Assembly: GCF_027594425.1 (NCBI RefSeq)
Contig: NZ_CP115159.1
Span: forward strand, 2,469,001 to 2,533,000
Reading direction: 5' to 3'
From: Zunongwangia sp. HGR-M22
GTDB taxonomy: Bacteria > Bacteroidota > Bacteroidia > Flavobacteriales > Flavobacteriaceae
Length of the DNA stretch: 64,000 nucleotides
The notes under the pieces: model-generated
The model's database searches: none
Told to the model about the DNA's origin: nothing
The model's input: only the letters and a program-made list of their open reading frames with translations
In this document: positions 25,150-33,737 of the stretch, one piece after another
Layout of the letters: each line of letters opens with the position of its first letter
How positions within the stretch are numbered: position 1 is the stretch's first letter
Made by a program: the position numbers and the translations under genes

Positions 25150-25731
25150 ATGCTTGGTTTAAAACTTCCTACAGATCCCAGATGGGCAGACATTGCCAAT
25201 AAAAATATTGAAGAAATTTTAATAGATCACGCCTGGTGTGAGCAAAAAGCTGCTTCGACGGCTATATCACTTATCGTAACATATCCTGAATATCCAGAGT
25301 TGGTTACTGCCATGGTTGCGTTGTCGCGTGAAGAAATGGGACATTTTAAAATGGTGCATGATAAAATTTTAGAGCGAAATATTGAAATGGGATGGGATCG
25401 TAAAGACGAATATGTAGTGCAGCTTTTAAAATTCTTTCCTAAAGGTGGAAGTCGGGAAACTCAGCTTATTCATAGATTATTAATTGCAGGACTTATTGAA
25501 GCCAGAAGTTGTGAACGTTTTAGATTGCTTAGCGAAAAGCTTGAAGATAAAGAATTAGCCGAATTTTATAAAAATTTAATGATTAGTGAAGCCAATCACT
25601 ATACAATGTTTCTAAAATTTGCCCGAAAATATGGTGATCGAGAAATTGTAGATAAAAAATGGAACGATCTTTTAGAATTTGAAGGGAAAATGATCCAGGG
25701 CTTAGGAAGTAAAGAAACTATTCACGGTTAA
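25150..25731 (+). CDS. miaE: tRNA-(ms2io6A)-hydroxylase MiaE
   Basis: The 193-residue ferritin-like di-iron protein has KNIEEILIDHAWCEQKAAS in the first helix and SREEMGH (Glu61/Glu62, His65) in the second. GLIEARSCERF and MISEANHYTMF lie in the third and fourth, supplying the iron ligands. MiaE hydroxylates the isopentenyl group of modified A37 in tRNAs that read UNN codons and needs oxygen. It starts two bases after dnaX and is probably co-transcribed with it. A bidirectional terminator follows. Confidence 0.92.
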   Translation: MLGLKLPTDPRWADIANKNIEEILIDHAWCEQKAASTAISLIVTYPEYPELVTAMVALSREEMGHFKMVHDKILERNIEMGWDRKDEYVVQLLKFFPKGGSRETQLIHRLLIAGLIEARSCERFRLLSEKLEDKELAEFYKNLMISEANHYTMFLKFARKYGDREIVDKKWNDLLEFEGKMIQGLGSKETIHG

Positions 25732-25749
25732 TCCTTATTTACGATATTA

Positions 25750-25777
25750 AAATGGCGGTAATAATTTACCGCCATTT
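25750..25777 (+). terminator. Bidirectional terminator between miaE and ppx
   Basis: AAATGGCGGTA (25750-25760) pairs with TACCGCCATTT (25767-25777), followed by TTTTATTT. It lies between convergent genes. Confidence 0.88.
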
Positions 25778-25802
25778 TTTATTTCCGAAGTATTAATTCT
25801 AG

Positions 25803-26690
25803 CTAACTAGAATGGTAAAGGGATTTAATAATTCCATCTGCCAAACCTATTTTAGGTACAAATATTTGTGCTGCTTTTGCCCACTTCATAGAATTTAAAT
25901 AAATCCTGGAAGCAGGAATTATAACATCTGCACGGTCATTTTTTAAATCTAATTCAGTTATTCTTTCCTCGTAGGTATAGCTATTTAATAATTCATCGTA
26001 TTTCTTTAGATAGGAAAGACTTAAAGGCTTTCCATCCTTTTTACCGCTATTCTTAAAAATGTTGTTGATATTTCCGCCAGAACCAATTAAGCTAATATCT
26101 TCTAGGCCTTTCGAGTTTTCCCTTACCCAAGATTCCATTTCTCGCCAGGTTTTATTTTCTACCAGATCATTTAATAATCTCACCGTACCCACTTTAAAAG
26201 AACGCGAAGCGATACTTTTACCATTACTGTAAAACGTATACTCGGTGCTTCCCCCACCAACATCTACATAAAGGTAATTATGATCATCCTGAATTAAAGC
26301 ATGTAAGTCTGTAGCAGCAATAATAGCAGCTTCGTGTGTACCGTCTATAATTTCAATCTCTACACCAGTTTTTTCTTTGAGCATCTCTGTAACCTCATCA
26401 CCGTTTTTAGCTTCTCGCATTGCCGAAGTCGCACAAGCCTTGTATTTCTCTACACCATGCGCTTTCATCAATAAACTAAAGGCATGCATGGCATCCAGCA
26501 TTCGGTTTTGATTATTTTCTGATATGTTTTGTTTCAAAAATACATCGGCTCCCAATCGAATAGGAACACGTACCAAAGAAGTTTTTCTAAAATTGGGTTC
26601 TATTCCTTCTTTTTCAGTAATGGTTGATATTAACAATCTTATGGCGTTAGAGCCAATATCTATAGCGGCATAATTCTTTTGTACTATCAC
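25803..26690 (-). CDS. ppx: Ppx/GppA-type exopolyphosphatase
   Basis: The 295-residue protein begins YAAIDIGSNAIRLLIS, the phosphate-1 motif of the ASKHA ATPase fold. It has ATSAMREAKNG and YVDVGGGSTEYTFYSNG (phosphate-2), then SLIGSGGNINNIFK. The length fits the short, two-domain Ppx/GppA form that hydrolyses polyphosphate or pppGpp. Start: no ATG exists nearby; the GTG at 26690 overlaps the ppk1 stop as GTGA, which indicates translational coupling. It is the last gene of the ppk operon, so making and breaking polyphosphate are co-expressed. Confidence 0.9.
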   Translation of the reverse strand: MIVQKNYAAIDIGSNAIRLLISTITEKEGIEPNFRKTSLVRVPIRLGADVFLKQNISENNQNRMLDAMHAFSLLMKAHGVEKYKACATSAMREAKNGDEVTEMLKEKTGVEIEIIDGTHEAAIIAATDLHALIQDDHNYLYVDVGGGSTEYTFYSNGKSIASRSFKVGTVRLLNDLVENKTWREMESWVRENSKGLEDISLIGSGGNINNIFKNSGKKDGKPLSLSYLKKYDELLNSYTYEERITELDLKNDRADVIIPASRIYLNSMKWAKAAQIFVPKIGLADGIIKSLYHSS

Positions 26691-28789
26691 TGTTTAAAAT
26701 TTTCATTCTTATTTACATAATAATCGTATAAAGCTTCCTGAGAACGAATTATAGGTTTTGTCTTTTTACGGTAAGCATTATTTTGCTTTTCTGAAAAAAC
26801 ACGGGCTTTCACATTGTCACTCCAACTAATTTCGAAACCATCAATGATTTCCTGCTTGATATCGTGATCGTAAATTGGGCAAGCGATTTCTACTCGATTA
26901 TCTAAGTTCCTATTCATTAAATCTGCTGAAGAAATAAATACTTTAGGGTTTCCTGCATTTTCAAAGATATAAACGCGGGGATGTTCCAAAAACTTATCTA
27001 TTATACTTATCGATTCGATATTCTCACTCATACCTGGCAATCCCGGAATTAAACAATTAATTCCTCTTACTATCAGTTTTACCTTCACACCGGCTCGACT
27101 TGCCTGGTATAATTTATCGATCATTGGATAATCTGAAAGACTATTGAGCTTTAACTTTATACCGGCTGCTTTCCCTTGTAATTGATTATCTATTTCATTT
27201 TGAATAAGCTTATTCAACACTGTTCTTGTATAGTGCGGAGAAACAATTAAATGGCGGTATTTACTTACTTTATAATTGGTTTCAAAAAAGTCGAAAACTT
27301 TGTTCACTTCTTTTAAAATCTCCTGATTAGCGGTAAACAAGGTGTAATCGGTATACATTTTAGAAGTAGACTCATTAAAGTTCCCAGTACTTATAAAGCC
27401 ATATTTCTTTAATTTACCATTACTTTCTTCACGTTCTATTACACAGGTTTTGCAGTGTACTTTTAAGCCGGGAACGCCGAATATAAGCTTTACTCCTTCT
27501 CGCTGCATCTGCTCGGCATATTTGATATTGGCAGCTTCATCAAAACGCGCTCTAAGCTCTATTTGTACCAGTACCTTTTTGCCATTTTTAACTGCATTTA
27601 TTAAAGAACTCGCAATGTGCGATATTTTGGCGAGGCGGTATATTGTGATCTTTATTGTTTTTACGCGAGGATCTAAAGCAGCTTCACGCAAAAATTTAAC
27701 GACATAAGAGAAACTTTGGTAAGGCGCGTAAAGCAAATGATCCTTTTTACCTACCCCGTTTATTAAGCTGGCTTGTAATGCTAATCCCGGGATGGGTAAG
27801 GCTTCTTTAGTATCATAAAGCAACTTTTTGCTACCTAATCTAGGAAATCCCATATAATCACGCCTATTATGGTATCTACCACCGGGAATAATACTATCGG
27901 CATGATCTATTCCCATTTTATTCATTAAATATTTTAAGGTATCCTTATCGATATTTTTATCGTAAACGAAACGAACAGGATCTCCTTTAATTCTATCTTT
28001 TACGCTTTCAGAAATTTTTTCAATAAAACTTTTACTCAGATCACTATCAATATCCAGCTCGGCATCTCTGGTAATTTTTATCATATGTGCAGAGATGGTT
28101 TCATATTCAAAAATATTAAATATACTATTTAGGTTATATCTAATAAGATCGTCCAAGATAATTATATACTGCTTCTCATCATCTGATGGCAACATTACAA
28201 AGCGCTCGATACTCCTTGGAATTTCGATTAAAACATATTTACGCTCTTTTTTGCTAACAATATTTGTAAGTTTTCTTGACGATTTTGGAGACTTCATTTC
28301 CATAGTGACCGCTAGATAAGCTGCACTATCTTTTAAGCTGGGTAATTCTTCCAAATCATTTAAAACGATCGTCACAAGCGCCGGACTTACATGAGACAGA
28401 AAATAATCTTTTACAAATTTTTGCTGCGATTCAGAAACTTCTTTTTCATTGATAACGCAAATGCCATGCTCATCACGAAGTCTATGCTGAATTTTATCTA
28501 ATATTTTTAAACTTTCAGATTGTTGTTTAATTACTTCCTTGGTAATATCCTCAAGTAATTTACTTGCTTTTACACCACCTAATGCACTTTTCCCCGTTTT
28601 CCCTGCTAAATCAATACGTTTTACTGTAGCGTAACGCACTTTAAAGAATTCATCTAAATTATTACTGAAAATCCCTAAAAATCGAAGACGTTCTATAAGC
28701 GGTACCGATTCGTCTTCCGCTTCCTGCAAAACTCTATTATTAAATTGAAGCCAACTTAATTCTCGATTGATGTATTTATTTTCCTGCAT
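26687..28789 (-). CDS. ppk1: Polyphosphate kinase 1
   Basis: The 700-residue protein has the N-terminal PPK domain (YINRELSWLQFNNRVLQEAE, RLRFLGIFSNNLDEFFKVR) and the middle domain. Two phospholipase-D-like C-terminal domains carry the catalytic histidine in VHCKTCVIE and FISTGNFNESTSK, with HPRVYIFENAGNPKVFISSA and RNLDNRVEIACPI later. PPK1 makes long-chain polyphosphate from ATP at the inner membrane. It lies two bases after the sixA-like gene and overlaps ppx by four bases. Confidence 0.95.
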   Translation of the reverse strand: MQENKYINRELSWLQFNNRVLQEAEDESVPLIERLRFLGIFSNNLDEFFKVRYATVKRIDLAGKTGKSALGGVKASKLLEDITKEVIKQQSESLKILDKIQHRLRDEHGICVINEKEVSESQQKFVKDYFLSHVSPALVTIVLNDLEELPSLKDSAAYLAVTMEMKSPKSSRKLTNIVSKKERKYVLIEIPRSIERFVMLPSDDEKQYIIILDDLIRYNLNSIFNIFEYETISAHMIKITRDAELDIDSDLSKSFIEKISESVKDRIKGDPVRFVYDKNIDKDTLKYLMNKMGIDHADSIIPGGRYHNRRDYMGFPRLGSKKLLYDTKEALPIPGLALQASLINGVGKKDHLLYAPYQSFSYVVKFLREAALDPRVKTIKITIYRLAKISHIASSLINAVKNGKKVLVQIELRARFDEAANIKYAEQMQREGVKLIFGVPGLKVHCKTCVIEREESNGKLKKYGFISTGNFNESTSKMYTDYTLFTANQEILKEVNKVFDFFETNYKVSKYRHLIVSPHYTRTVLNKLIQNEIDNQLQGKAAGIKLKLNSLSDYPMIDKLYQASRAGVKVKLIVRGINCLIPGLPGMSENIESISIIDKFLEHPRVYIFENAGNPKVFISSADLMNRNLDNRVEIACPIYDHDIKQEIIDGFEISWSDNVKARVFSEKQNNAYRKKTKPIIRSQEALYDYYVNKNENFKQ

Positions 28790-28791
28790 AC

Positions 28792-29292
28792 TTAGCGTAA
28801 ATTCTTTGGAAATAAAGTTAATAATGTTTTACCTGATGAAATGGATTGCCAACTATCCTTATTAAATTCGATAACGCACAGGCCGGTAGTAGGGATATTA
28901 TCATATGTGGCATGCCCTGCATGATTTACAAAACTGGTAACTGCCGGATTATGCGAAAAAATGATAAGTGTTTCTGTGGAATCTGGAGCATTTTGAATCA
29001 CTTTCTTTAATCGGGAGTAATTAAAAGTATATAGACTTTCTATCACTTCAAAATCTTTATTATCCACAGCCAATTTATCCTTAAAAATTTTAGCAGTCTC
29101 ATGAGCTCTTACGGCATGGCTACTCCAAAAAGTAGCTTTAGCTTTATTGACATTTTGATCGTAATATGGTTTAAAAACGCTCAAAACAACTTCAGCATCT
29201 TTGTAGGCTCTTTTCTTTAAAGGCCGCTCTAAATCTTCAACATCATGTTTCCAAGACGATTTACCGTGTCTTACTATTATTAGACGTTTCAT
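28792..29292 (-). CDS. sixA: SixA-like histidine phosphatase
   Basis: The 166-residue protein starts KRLIIVRHGKSSWKHDVEDL, the RHG phosphohistidine motif. SSHAVRAHETAKIF and LIIFSHNPAVTSFVNHA give the second histidine. Small enzymes of this class remove phosphate from phosphohistidine proteins (SixA acts on ArcB or the nitrogen PTS in E. coli). Its true substrate here is unknown. It sits in a tight operon between pdxH and ppk1 with two-base gaps. Confidence 0.83.
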   Translation of the reverse strand: MKRLIIVRHGKSSWKHDVEDLERPLKKRAYKDAEVVLSVFKPYYDQNVNKAKATFWSSHAVRAHETAKIFKDKLAVDNKDFEVIESLYTFNYSRLKKVIQNAPDSTETLIIFSHNPAVTSFVNHAGHATYDNIPTTGLCVIEFNKDSWQSISSGKTLLTLFPKNLR

Positions 29293-29294
29293 TA

Positions 29295-29939
29295 TTACGG
29301 TGCTAAGCGTTTAGAATTCCATTTCGCATCTTCTAAATTGAAAGTAATACGATCATGCAACCTATTTTTTCTACCCTGCCAGAATTCTATATTTAAAGGT
29401 TTCACAATATAGCCTCCCCAATGTTGAGGCTTAGGAACCTCTTTGCCTTCATATTTTTGCTCCACCTCAGCGAGATTTTCTTCCAATACCTCTCTAGATG
29501 CAATTTCTGAACTTTGGGGCGATGCCCAAGCTCCTAGCTGACTTCCTCTGGGACGGGAGTGGTAATATTCAGTGGCAGTTTCTTCATCTACTTTTTCCAC
29601 CATTCCTTTTACAATTACCTGTCGCTCTGTAGACGGCCAAAAAAACGAAATACAAACACGCGGATTACTAGCAATAGACTTTCCTTTTTCAGAATTAAAA
29701 TTGGTATAAAATATAAAACCATCTTTGCTATATGATTTTAAAAGAACTACCCGAGATTTTGGAAAACCATCCAACCCAACCGTGGAAATCGTCATAGCAT
29801 TAACTTCTCCTGAACCGCCTTCGGCTTCGGTTTCGTTAAACCACTGCTCAAATAAAGTAAAAGGATTATCTGGAATGCTGCTCTCTAATAATTCGCTTTT
29901 TTCGTAAGATTGTCTATAATCCTGAAGATTTTTGCTCAT
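29295..29939 (-). CDS. pdxH: Pyridoxamine 5'-phosphate oxidase
   Basis: The 214-residue FMN enzyme has MTISTVGLDGFPKSRVVLLK, FYTNFNSEKGKSIASNPRV, YYHSRPRGSQLGAWASPQS and the C-terminal signature IEFWQGRKNRLHDRITF. PdxH makes pyridoxal 5'-phosphate from pyridoxamine or pyridoxine phosphate with oxygen. It is the first gene of the operon pdxH-sixA-ppk1-ppx, transcribed on the minus strand. The start is the ATG at 29939; the 200 bases upstream hold two small inverted repeats but no clear TAnnTTTG. Confidence 0.95.
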   Translation of the reverse strand: MSKNLQDYRQSYEKSELLESSIPDNPFTLFEQWFNETEAEGGSGEVNAMTISTVGLDGFPKSRVVLLKSYSKDGFIFYTNFNSEKGKSIASNPRVCISFFWPSTERQVIVKGMVEKVDEETATEYYHSRPRGSQLGAWASPQSSEIASREVLEENLAEVEQKYEGKEVPKPQHWGGYIVKPLNIEFWQGRKNRLHDRITFNLEDAKWNSKRLAP

Positions 29940-30140
29940 CGCTTAATTTTTCAGTTTTGATTGATTTAAGATTTTACTTGAAAATCTCGAAATCGAAGTC
30001 ATTTTAATATTTATAAAATCATGCAGACCTTGGTAGGTGCAGCGTACTGCAATTTACGAGTTTTAGAAATAAGCCAGAAAAAATAGGTCTAGCTTTATCA
30101 ATATTTTATAAAAATTTAAAGTAGATTATTTTACTCTGAA

Positions 30141-31046
30141 TTAAAACTCAAAACTCTTACCATCTTCTGCTAGAGAAACATTTGGAAATACTTGTTCTGC
30201 TTCAGATTTAAAAATCTCAATATCAGGATAACGCGTAGAATAATGTCCCAAAATCAGTTTTTTTACATTGGCTCTCTTCGCAATTGTGGCGGCCTGCATT
30301 GCTGTACTATGTTTAGTAGGATTTGCATATTTCAATTGTTCCTGCAAAAAGGTAGATTCGTGATACAACACATCAATATTCGCTATCTGCGGAATAATTT
30401 CTTCAGAAAAAGCAGTATCGCTACAAAATGCATAACTTTTAGGAGCCTCTCCAGCTTTGGTTACCATCTCGTTTTTTATCAATTCTCCATCTTCAGAAAT
30501 TACATCTTTACCCTTTTTAAGGCTTTTAAAAAGTGCCACATTGATCTTATGCTTTCGAGCTTCTTCGATTAACAGTTTACGATCTCCTTCTTTTTCTTTG
30601 AACAAAAATCCATTTGTGTACACTCTATGCACTAGCGGAATAGTTTCTATGGTAAGCTTTTCGTTTTCGTAAATTTTCTCAGGCTTTGTTGAAGATAATT
30701 CGTGAAAATAAAGTGGATATGGCGTCCAGGCATTCGATAATTTAAGTTGAAGCAAAATAACTTCTTTAATTCCTTTGGGACCATATACATGCAGTTCCTT
30801 CTCTCTGTTCAGCAGCATAAATGTAGAGATAAGACCTATCAAACCATAAAAATGATCACCATGCAAATGTGAAATAAAAATATGCTCGATTTTGCCGAAT
30901 TTGATCTTATTTTTACGCAGTTGTACCTGGGTTCCTTCCCCACAATCAATAAGGAACATTTGGTTTTGCAAAGTTAAAACCTGCGATGTAGGATTGGTGA
31001 GCGAACGTGGCGTGGCTGCATAACAGCCTAATATGTCAATCTTCAT
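30141..31046 (-). CDS. rnz: Ribonuclease Z
   Basis: The 301-residue metallo-beta-lactamase protein has HIFISHLHGDHFYGL (His60, His62, Asp64, His65 zinc ligands), FLIDCGEGTQVQL at the N-terminus and YAFCSDTAFSEEI and LYHESTFLQEQ downstream. KLILGHYSTRYPDI is the last ligand region. RNase Z trims the 3' end of tRNA precursors. The length fits the short form. It is followed upstream (minus strand) by a 110-residue conserved protein that commonly accompanies it in Flavobacteriia. It carries its own ATG at 31046 with a 30-base gap to that gene. Confidence 0.93.
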   Translation of the reverse strand: MKIDILGCYAATPRSLTNPTSQVLTLQNQMFLIDCGEGTQVQLRKNKIKFGKIEHIFISHLHGDHFYGLIGLISTFMLLNREKELHVYGPKGIKEVILLQLKLSNAWTPYPLYFHELSSTKPEKIYENEKLTIETIPLVHRVYTNGFLFKEKEGDRKLLIEEARKHKINVALFKSLKKGKDVISEDGELIKNEMVTKAGEAPKSYAFCSDTAFSEEIIPQIANIDVLYHESTFLQEQLKYANPTKHSTAMQAATIAKRANVKKLILGHYSTRYPDIEIFKSEAEQVFPNVSLAEDGKSFEF

Positions 31047-31076
31047 TCAGAATAAATTTAAACGGCTAGAATTTAT

Positions 31077-31409
31077 TTAAAATCCTAGCTCTCGTTCAAG
31101 CTCTTCCATTTGGATTATATCTTCTGCCTCTTTTAATGTTGGTGCCACGAATAATTCTTCTGGTATTTTATCTATATCTATAGAATTATTGGCAATCACG
31201 AAAGATTTTTTATGAGCACGATGTACTGTTGAAAGTTCTAAGAATCCAAGTAATTGCTCTAATTCTAACTGCTCATGATTTAAAATATCTATAATAACAT
31301 TTTCATCCTCAAATTCGTGATGATTTGTAGTTAAACGCGATGCAAAATCTGTTATTGAATCTTTTGCATCGGTGATTAATAGATAGTTTGATTTCTTTTC
31401 AATTTTCAT
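31077..31409 (-). CDS. Small conserved protein beside rnz, possibly STAS-like
   Basis: The 110-residue protein has the strand-helix pattern NYLLITDAKDSITDFASRL, ENVIIDILNHEQLELEQLLG and HKKSFVIANNSIDIDKIPEE, ending with an acidic helix. The spacing of strands and helices recalls STAS domains (anti-sigma antagonists), but the phosphorylatable Ser motif is not evident. I do not know its function. It sits between pyrB and rnz on the same strand, and its stop is 30 bases before the rnz start. Confidence 0.7.
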   Translation of the reverse strand: MKIEKKSNYLLITDAKDSITDFASRLTTNHHEFEDENVIIDILNHEQLELEQLLGFLELSTVHRAHKKSFVIANNSIDIDKIPEELFVAPTLKEAEDIIQMEELERELGF

Positions 31410-31452
31410 CAGCTTCTTTTTAAGTAAGATCTACTAATTTAAAAAATAAAAT

Positions 31453-32382
31453 CTATTGCTTGATCTTTGAAGCTAATAAATAAATAACAGCCATTCTTAC
31501 TGCAACCCCATTTTGAACCTGATCTAAAATAATTGCCTGATCGCTATCGGCTACATCACTCGTAATCTCTACTCCGCGATTAATGGGCCCGGGATGCATT
31601 ACTACAATTTCTTTATTTAAGCTGTTAAGGATTTTCTTATTTAAACCGAATTGCTGAGTATACTCTCGTGTTGAAGGAAAATAACTAATATCCATGCGCT
31701 CGTTTTGCACTCGTAACATATTAGCGACATCGCACCATTCTAAAGCTTTTATAAGATTAGTTTCTACTTCTACTCCTAAAGATTCGATATATTTTGGAAT
31801 TAAAGTCTTAGGTCCACAAACTTTTACATTTGCTCCCTGAAGTTTTAAAGCAAATATATTAGAAAGTGCCACCCTACTATGAAGAATATCGCCAACGATC
31901 ACTACGTTTTTACCGGCAACATCTCCTAACCGTTCTCGTATAGAATAAGAATCTAACAGTGCTTGTGTTGGGTGCTCGTGAGCACCGTCTCCTGCATTTA
32001 CGATACTGGCATTAACATGTTTTGAAAGAAAAATCCCTGCACCAGGGTTAGGATGCCTCATCACAACCATATCAACCTTCATAGAAAGAATGTTATTAAC
32101 GGTGTCGATAAGTGTTTCTCCTTTTTTTACTGAAGAAGAAGCGGCAGAAAAATTGATGGTATCTGCACTTAATCGTTTCTCGGCAAGTTCAAAAGAAAGT
32201 CGGGTTCTTGTACTATTTTCAAAAAACAGATTAGCTATCGTAATATCACGTAATGAAGGAACTTTTTTAATAGGACGGTTAATAATTTCTTTAAAATGAT
32301 CGGCAGTTTTAAATATTAAATCAATATCCGATTTTTGCAAGTACTTAATCCCCAATAAGTGGTTAACACTTAGTTCGCTCAT
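31453..32382 (-). CDS. pyrB: Aspartate carbamoyltransferase, catalytic chain
   Basis: The 309-residue enzyme has FFENSTRTRLSFELAEKRL (carbamoyl-phosphate loop, STRTR at about residues 56-60), VMRHPNPGAG, HEHPTQALLDSYSIRE and VMHPGPINRGVEI. It catalyses the first committed step of pyrimidine synthesis, joining carbamoyl phosphate and aspartate. No pyrI is next to it, so the enzyme is probably the unregulated catalytic trimer. It follows pyrR by 8 bases, in the order pyrR-pyrB used in many bacteria. Confidence 0.96.
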   Translation of the reverse strand: MSELSVNHLLGIKYLQKSDIDLIFKTADHFKEIINRPIKKVPSLRDITIANLFFENSTRTRLSFELAEKRLSADTINFSAASSSVKKGETLIDTVNNILSMKVDMVVMRHPNPGAGIFLSKHVNASIVNAGDGAHEHPTQALLDSYSIRERLGDVAGKNVVIVGDILHSRVALSNIFALKLQGANVKVCGPKTLIPKYIESLGVEVETNLIKALEWCDVANMLRVQNERMDISYFPSTREYTQQFGLNKKILNSLNKEIVVMHPGPINRGVEITSDVADSDQAIILDQVQNGVAVRMAVIYLLASKIKQ

Positions 32383-32390
32383 TACGCTTT

Positions 32391-32930
32391 TTATTTTGAA
32401 ATAAGGTAAACAATATCTTCACCCTCATTTTCTTTCCAGTTTACTAAAACTTTTTCTTCGTTTATGGCATCAACCTGTCTTCCATTATAATCTGGCTGAA
32501 TAGGCAAATGTCTGCTAAAACGACGATCGATAAAGCTTAGTAACTCAATTTCTTTAGGCCTGCCAAAAGATTGAATCGCTGTTAATGCTGCTCGTATACT
32601 TCTACCGGTATAAAGAACATCGTCAATAAAAACAACGCGCTTTTCTTCAACTACAAAATCAATTTTCGTTTTATTGGCCTCTAAAGGTTTATCACTTCTT
32701 CTAAAATCATCACGATAAAAAGTAATATCCAATTGACCTGTTTTAAGATTTTTGATTTCGTATTCCTTCTCTAGTATTTCCTGAAGCCTTTTCAGTAAAA
32801 AAACACCTCGTGGCTGAATTCCAATAAGAACAGTATTAAAAAAGTCAGAATGATTTTCTACAAGCTGGCAAGCCAGTCGTTGCAGAATAATTTGCACTTC
32901 TTTAGCGGTAAGTAGCACTTTTTGACTCAT
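32391..32930 (-). CDS. pyrR: PyrR regulator / uracil phosphoribosyltransferase
   Basis: The 179-residue phosphoribosyltransferase-fold protein has LIGIQPRGVFLLKRL, the PRPP loop RVVFIDDVLYTGRSIRAALT and LLSFIDRRFSRHLPIQPDYN with the basic RNA-contact region. In Bacillus PyrR binds UMP and attenuates pyr mRNAs; some members are mainly uracil phosphoribosyltransferases. Here the likely leader is only about 20 bases (putative -7 element at 32967-32960), too short for a classical PyrR attenuator. It is the first gene of the pyrR-pyrB pair. Confidence 0.93.
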   Translation of the reverse strand: MSQKVLLTAKEVQIILQRLACQLVENHSDFFNTVLIGIQPRGVFLLKRLQEILEKEYEIKNLKTGQLDITFYRDDFRRSDKPLEANKTKIDFVVEEKRVVFIDDVLYTGRSIRAALTAIQSFGRPKEIELLSFIDRRFSRHLPIQPDYNGRQVDAINEEKVLVNWKENEGEDIVYLISK

Positions 32931-32959
32931 ATACTGGATTGAAATGATGGTTCGGAAAA

Positions 32960-32967
32960 CAAAAATA
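32960..32967 (-). promoter_or_regulatory. Putative -7 element for pyrR-pyrB
   Basis: TATTTTTG on the minus strand matches TAnnTTTG and lies 29 bases before the pyrR ATG. No -33 TTG is visible. Confidence 0.45.
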
Positions 32968-33238
32968 AGGTATTTTTCATTTCTAATATAAATTAGATTA
33001 CTACATTTTTTGAAAGATCAAATATTTGAGAGCTTATTCAGAATAAAAAATAAAAATTTCTTATAAAAATCTAGTAAAATCACAAAAGTAAAGAAACAGG
33101 TATATTTTTTTGATTTTCAAGCTTATATAAGCTAATTTTAAATAGTTACCCAATATGAATTGATTTAAGAATTGAACGATTTTTTTTCATTTTAAACTAT
33201 TAAAAAAATAAAACCATAACCCTAACAAAAGACCAAAA
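32968..33238. other. AT-rich gap between divergent pyrR and the next gene
   Basis: This is part of a 308-base divergent region (32931-33238) beyond the pyrR -7 element. I see no gene, RNA motif or strong hairpin. No clear promoter for the plus-strand gene at 33239 was found. Confidence 0.4.
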
Positions 33239-33649
33239 ATGAAATTAATTTACAATGGTGGAAATAGAAAGCTTTCCAGAGTTGTTAATCGTGCCAATGA
33301 AATATTGTTAAGTAGTTTTTATTTTTTAGAAATTGAGAAATACCTTCGAGAGAATTATGAAGAAGAAAAATGTTTAATTTTTTTGACAGCGCTAAAATCT
33401 TTCGATGAAAAAGTTGCTATCAAAGGTTTTTGGAATCCAATAGGTAAAAAGTATCTAGAAATTAAAGATGACTATATTCAAATAAATACGGCCCATCTTA
33501 GCAAATCGCATCGAACGCTATTAGCTCAATTAATTGGTGAGTATTTAATGATTTTGGATCAGAGAAAGCAATTATCGCAAATTATACCTTTAAAAAATGG
33601 TAAAGATCTCCCTGCTAATTTTGGATCTATAGCTAGAAATTTTATGTGA
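33239..33649 (+). CDS. Hypothetical protein, function unknown
   Basis: The 136-residue protein begins KLIYNGGNRKLSRVVNRANE and has a basic end LKNGKDLPANFGSIARNFM. It is rich in Lys, Glu and Leu, with no signal peptide, membrane helix or catalytic motif that I recognise. A clean ATG and codon use like the neighbours make it likely real. It stands alone between the pyrR promoter region and the bestrophin gene, with an 88-base gap after it. I cannot assign a family. Confidence 0.55.
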   Translation: MKLIYNGGNRKLSRVVNRANEILLSSFYFLEIEKYLRENYEEEKCLIFLTALKSFDEKVAIKGFWNPIGKKYLEIKDDYIQINTAHLSKSHRTLLAQLIGEYLMILDQRKQLSQIIPLKNGKDLPANFGSIARNFM

Positions 33650-33737
33650 TTTTATATAGTTTCATAATAAAGCTATAATCTTTTCTAAAGAGTAAAGTTG
33701 CCTTTTCCATTTTAACTACCTTCATCAAAAATTTTCT

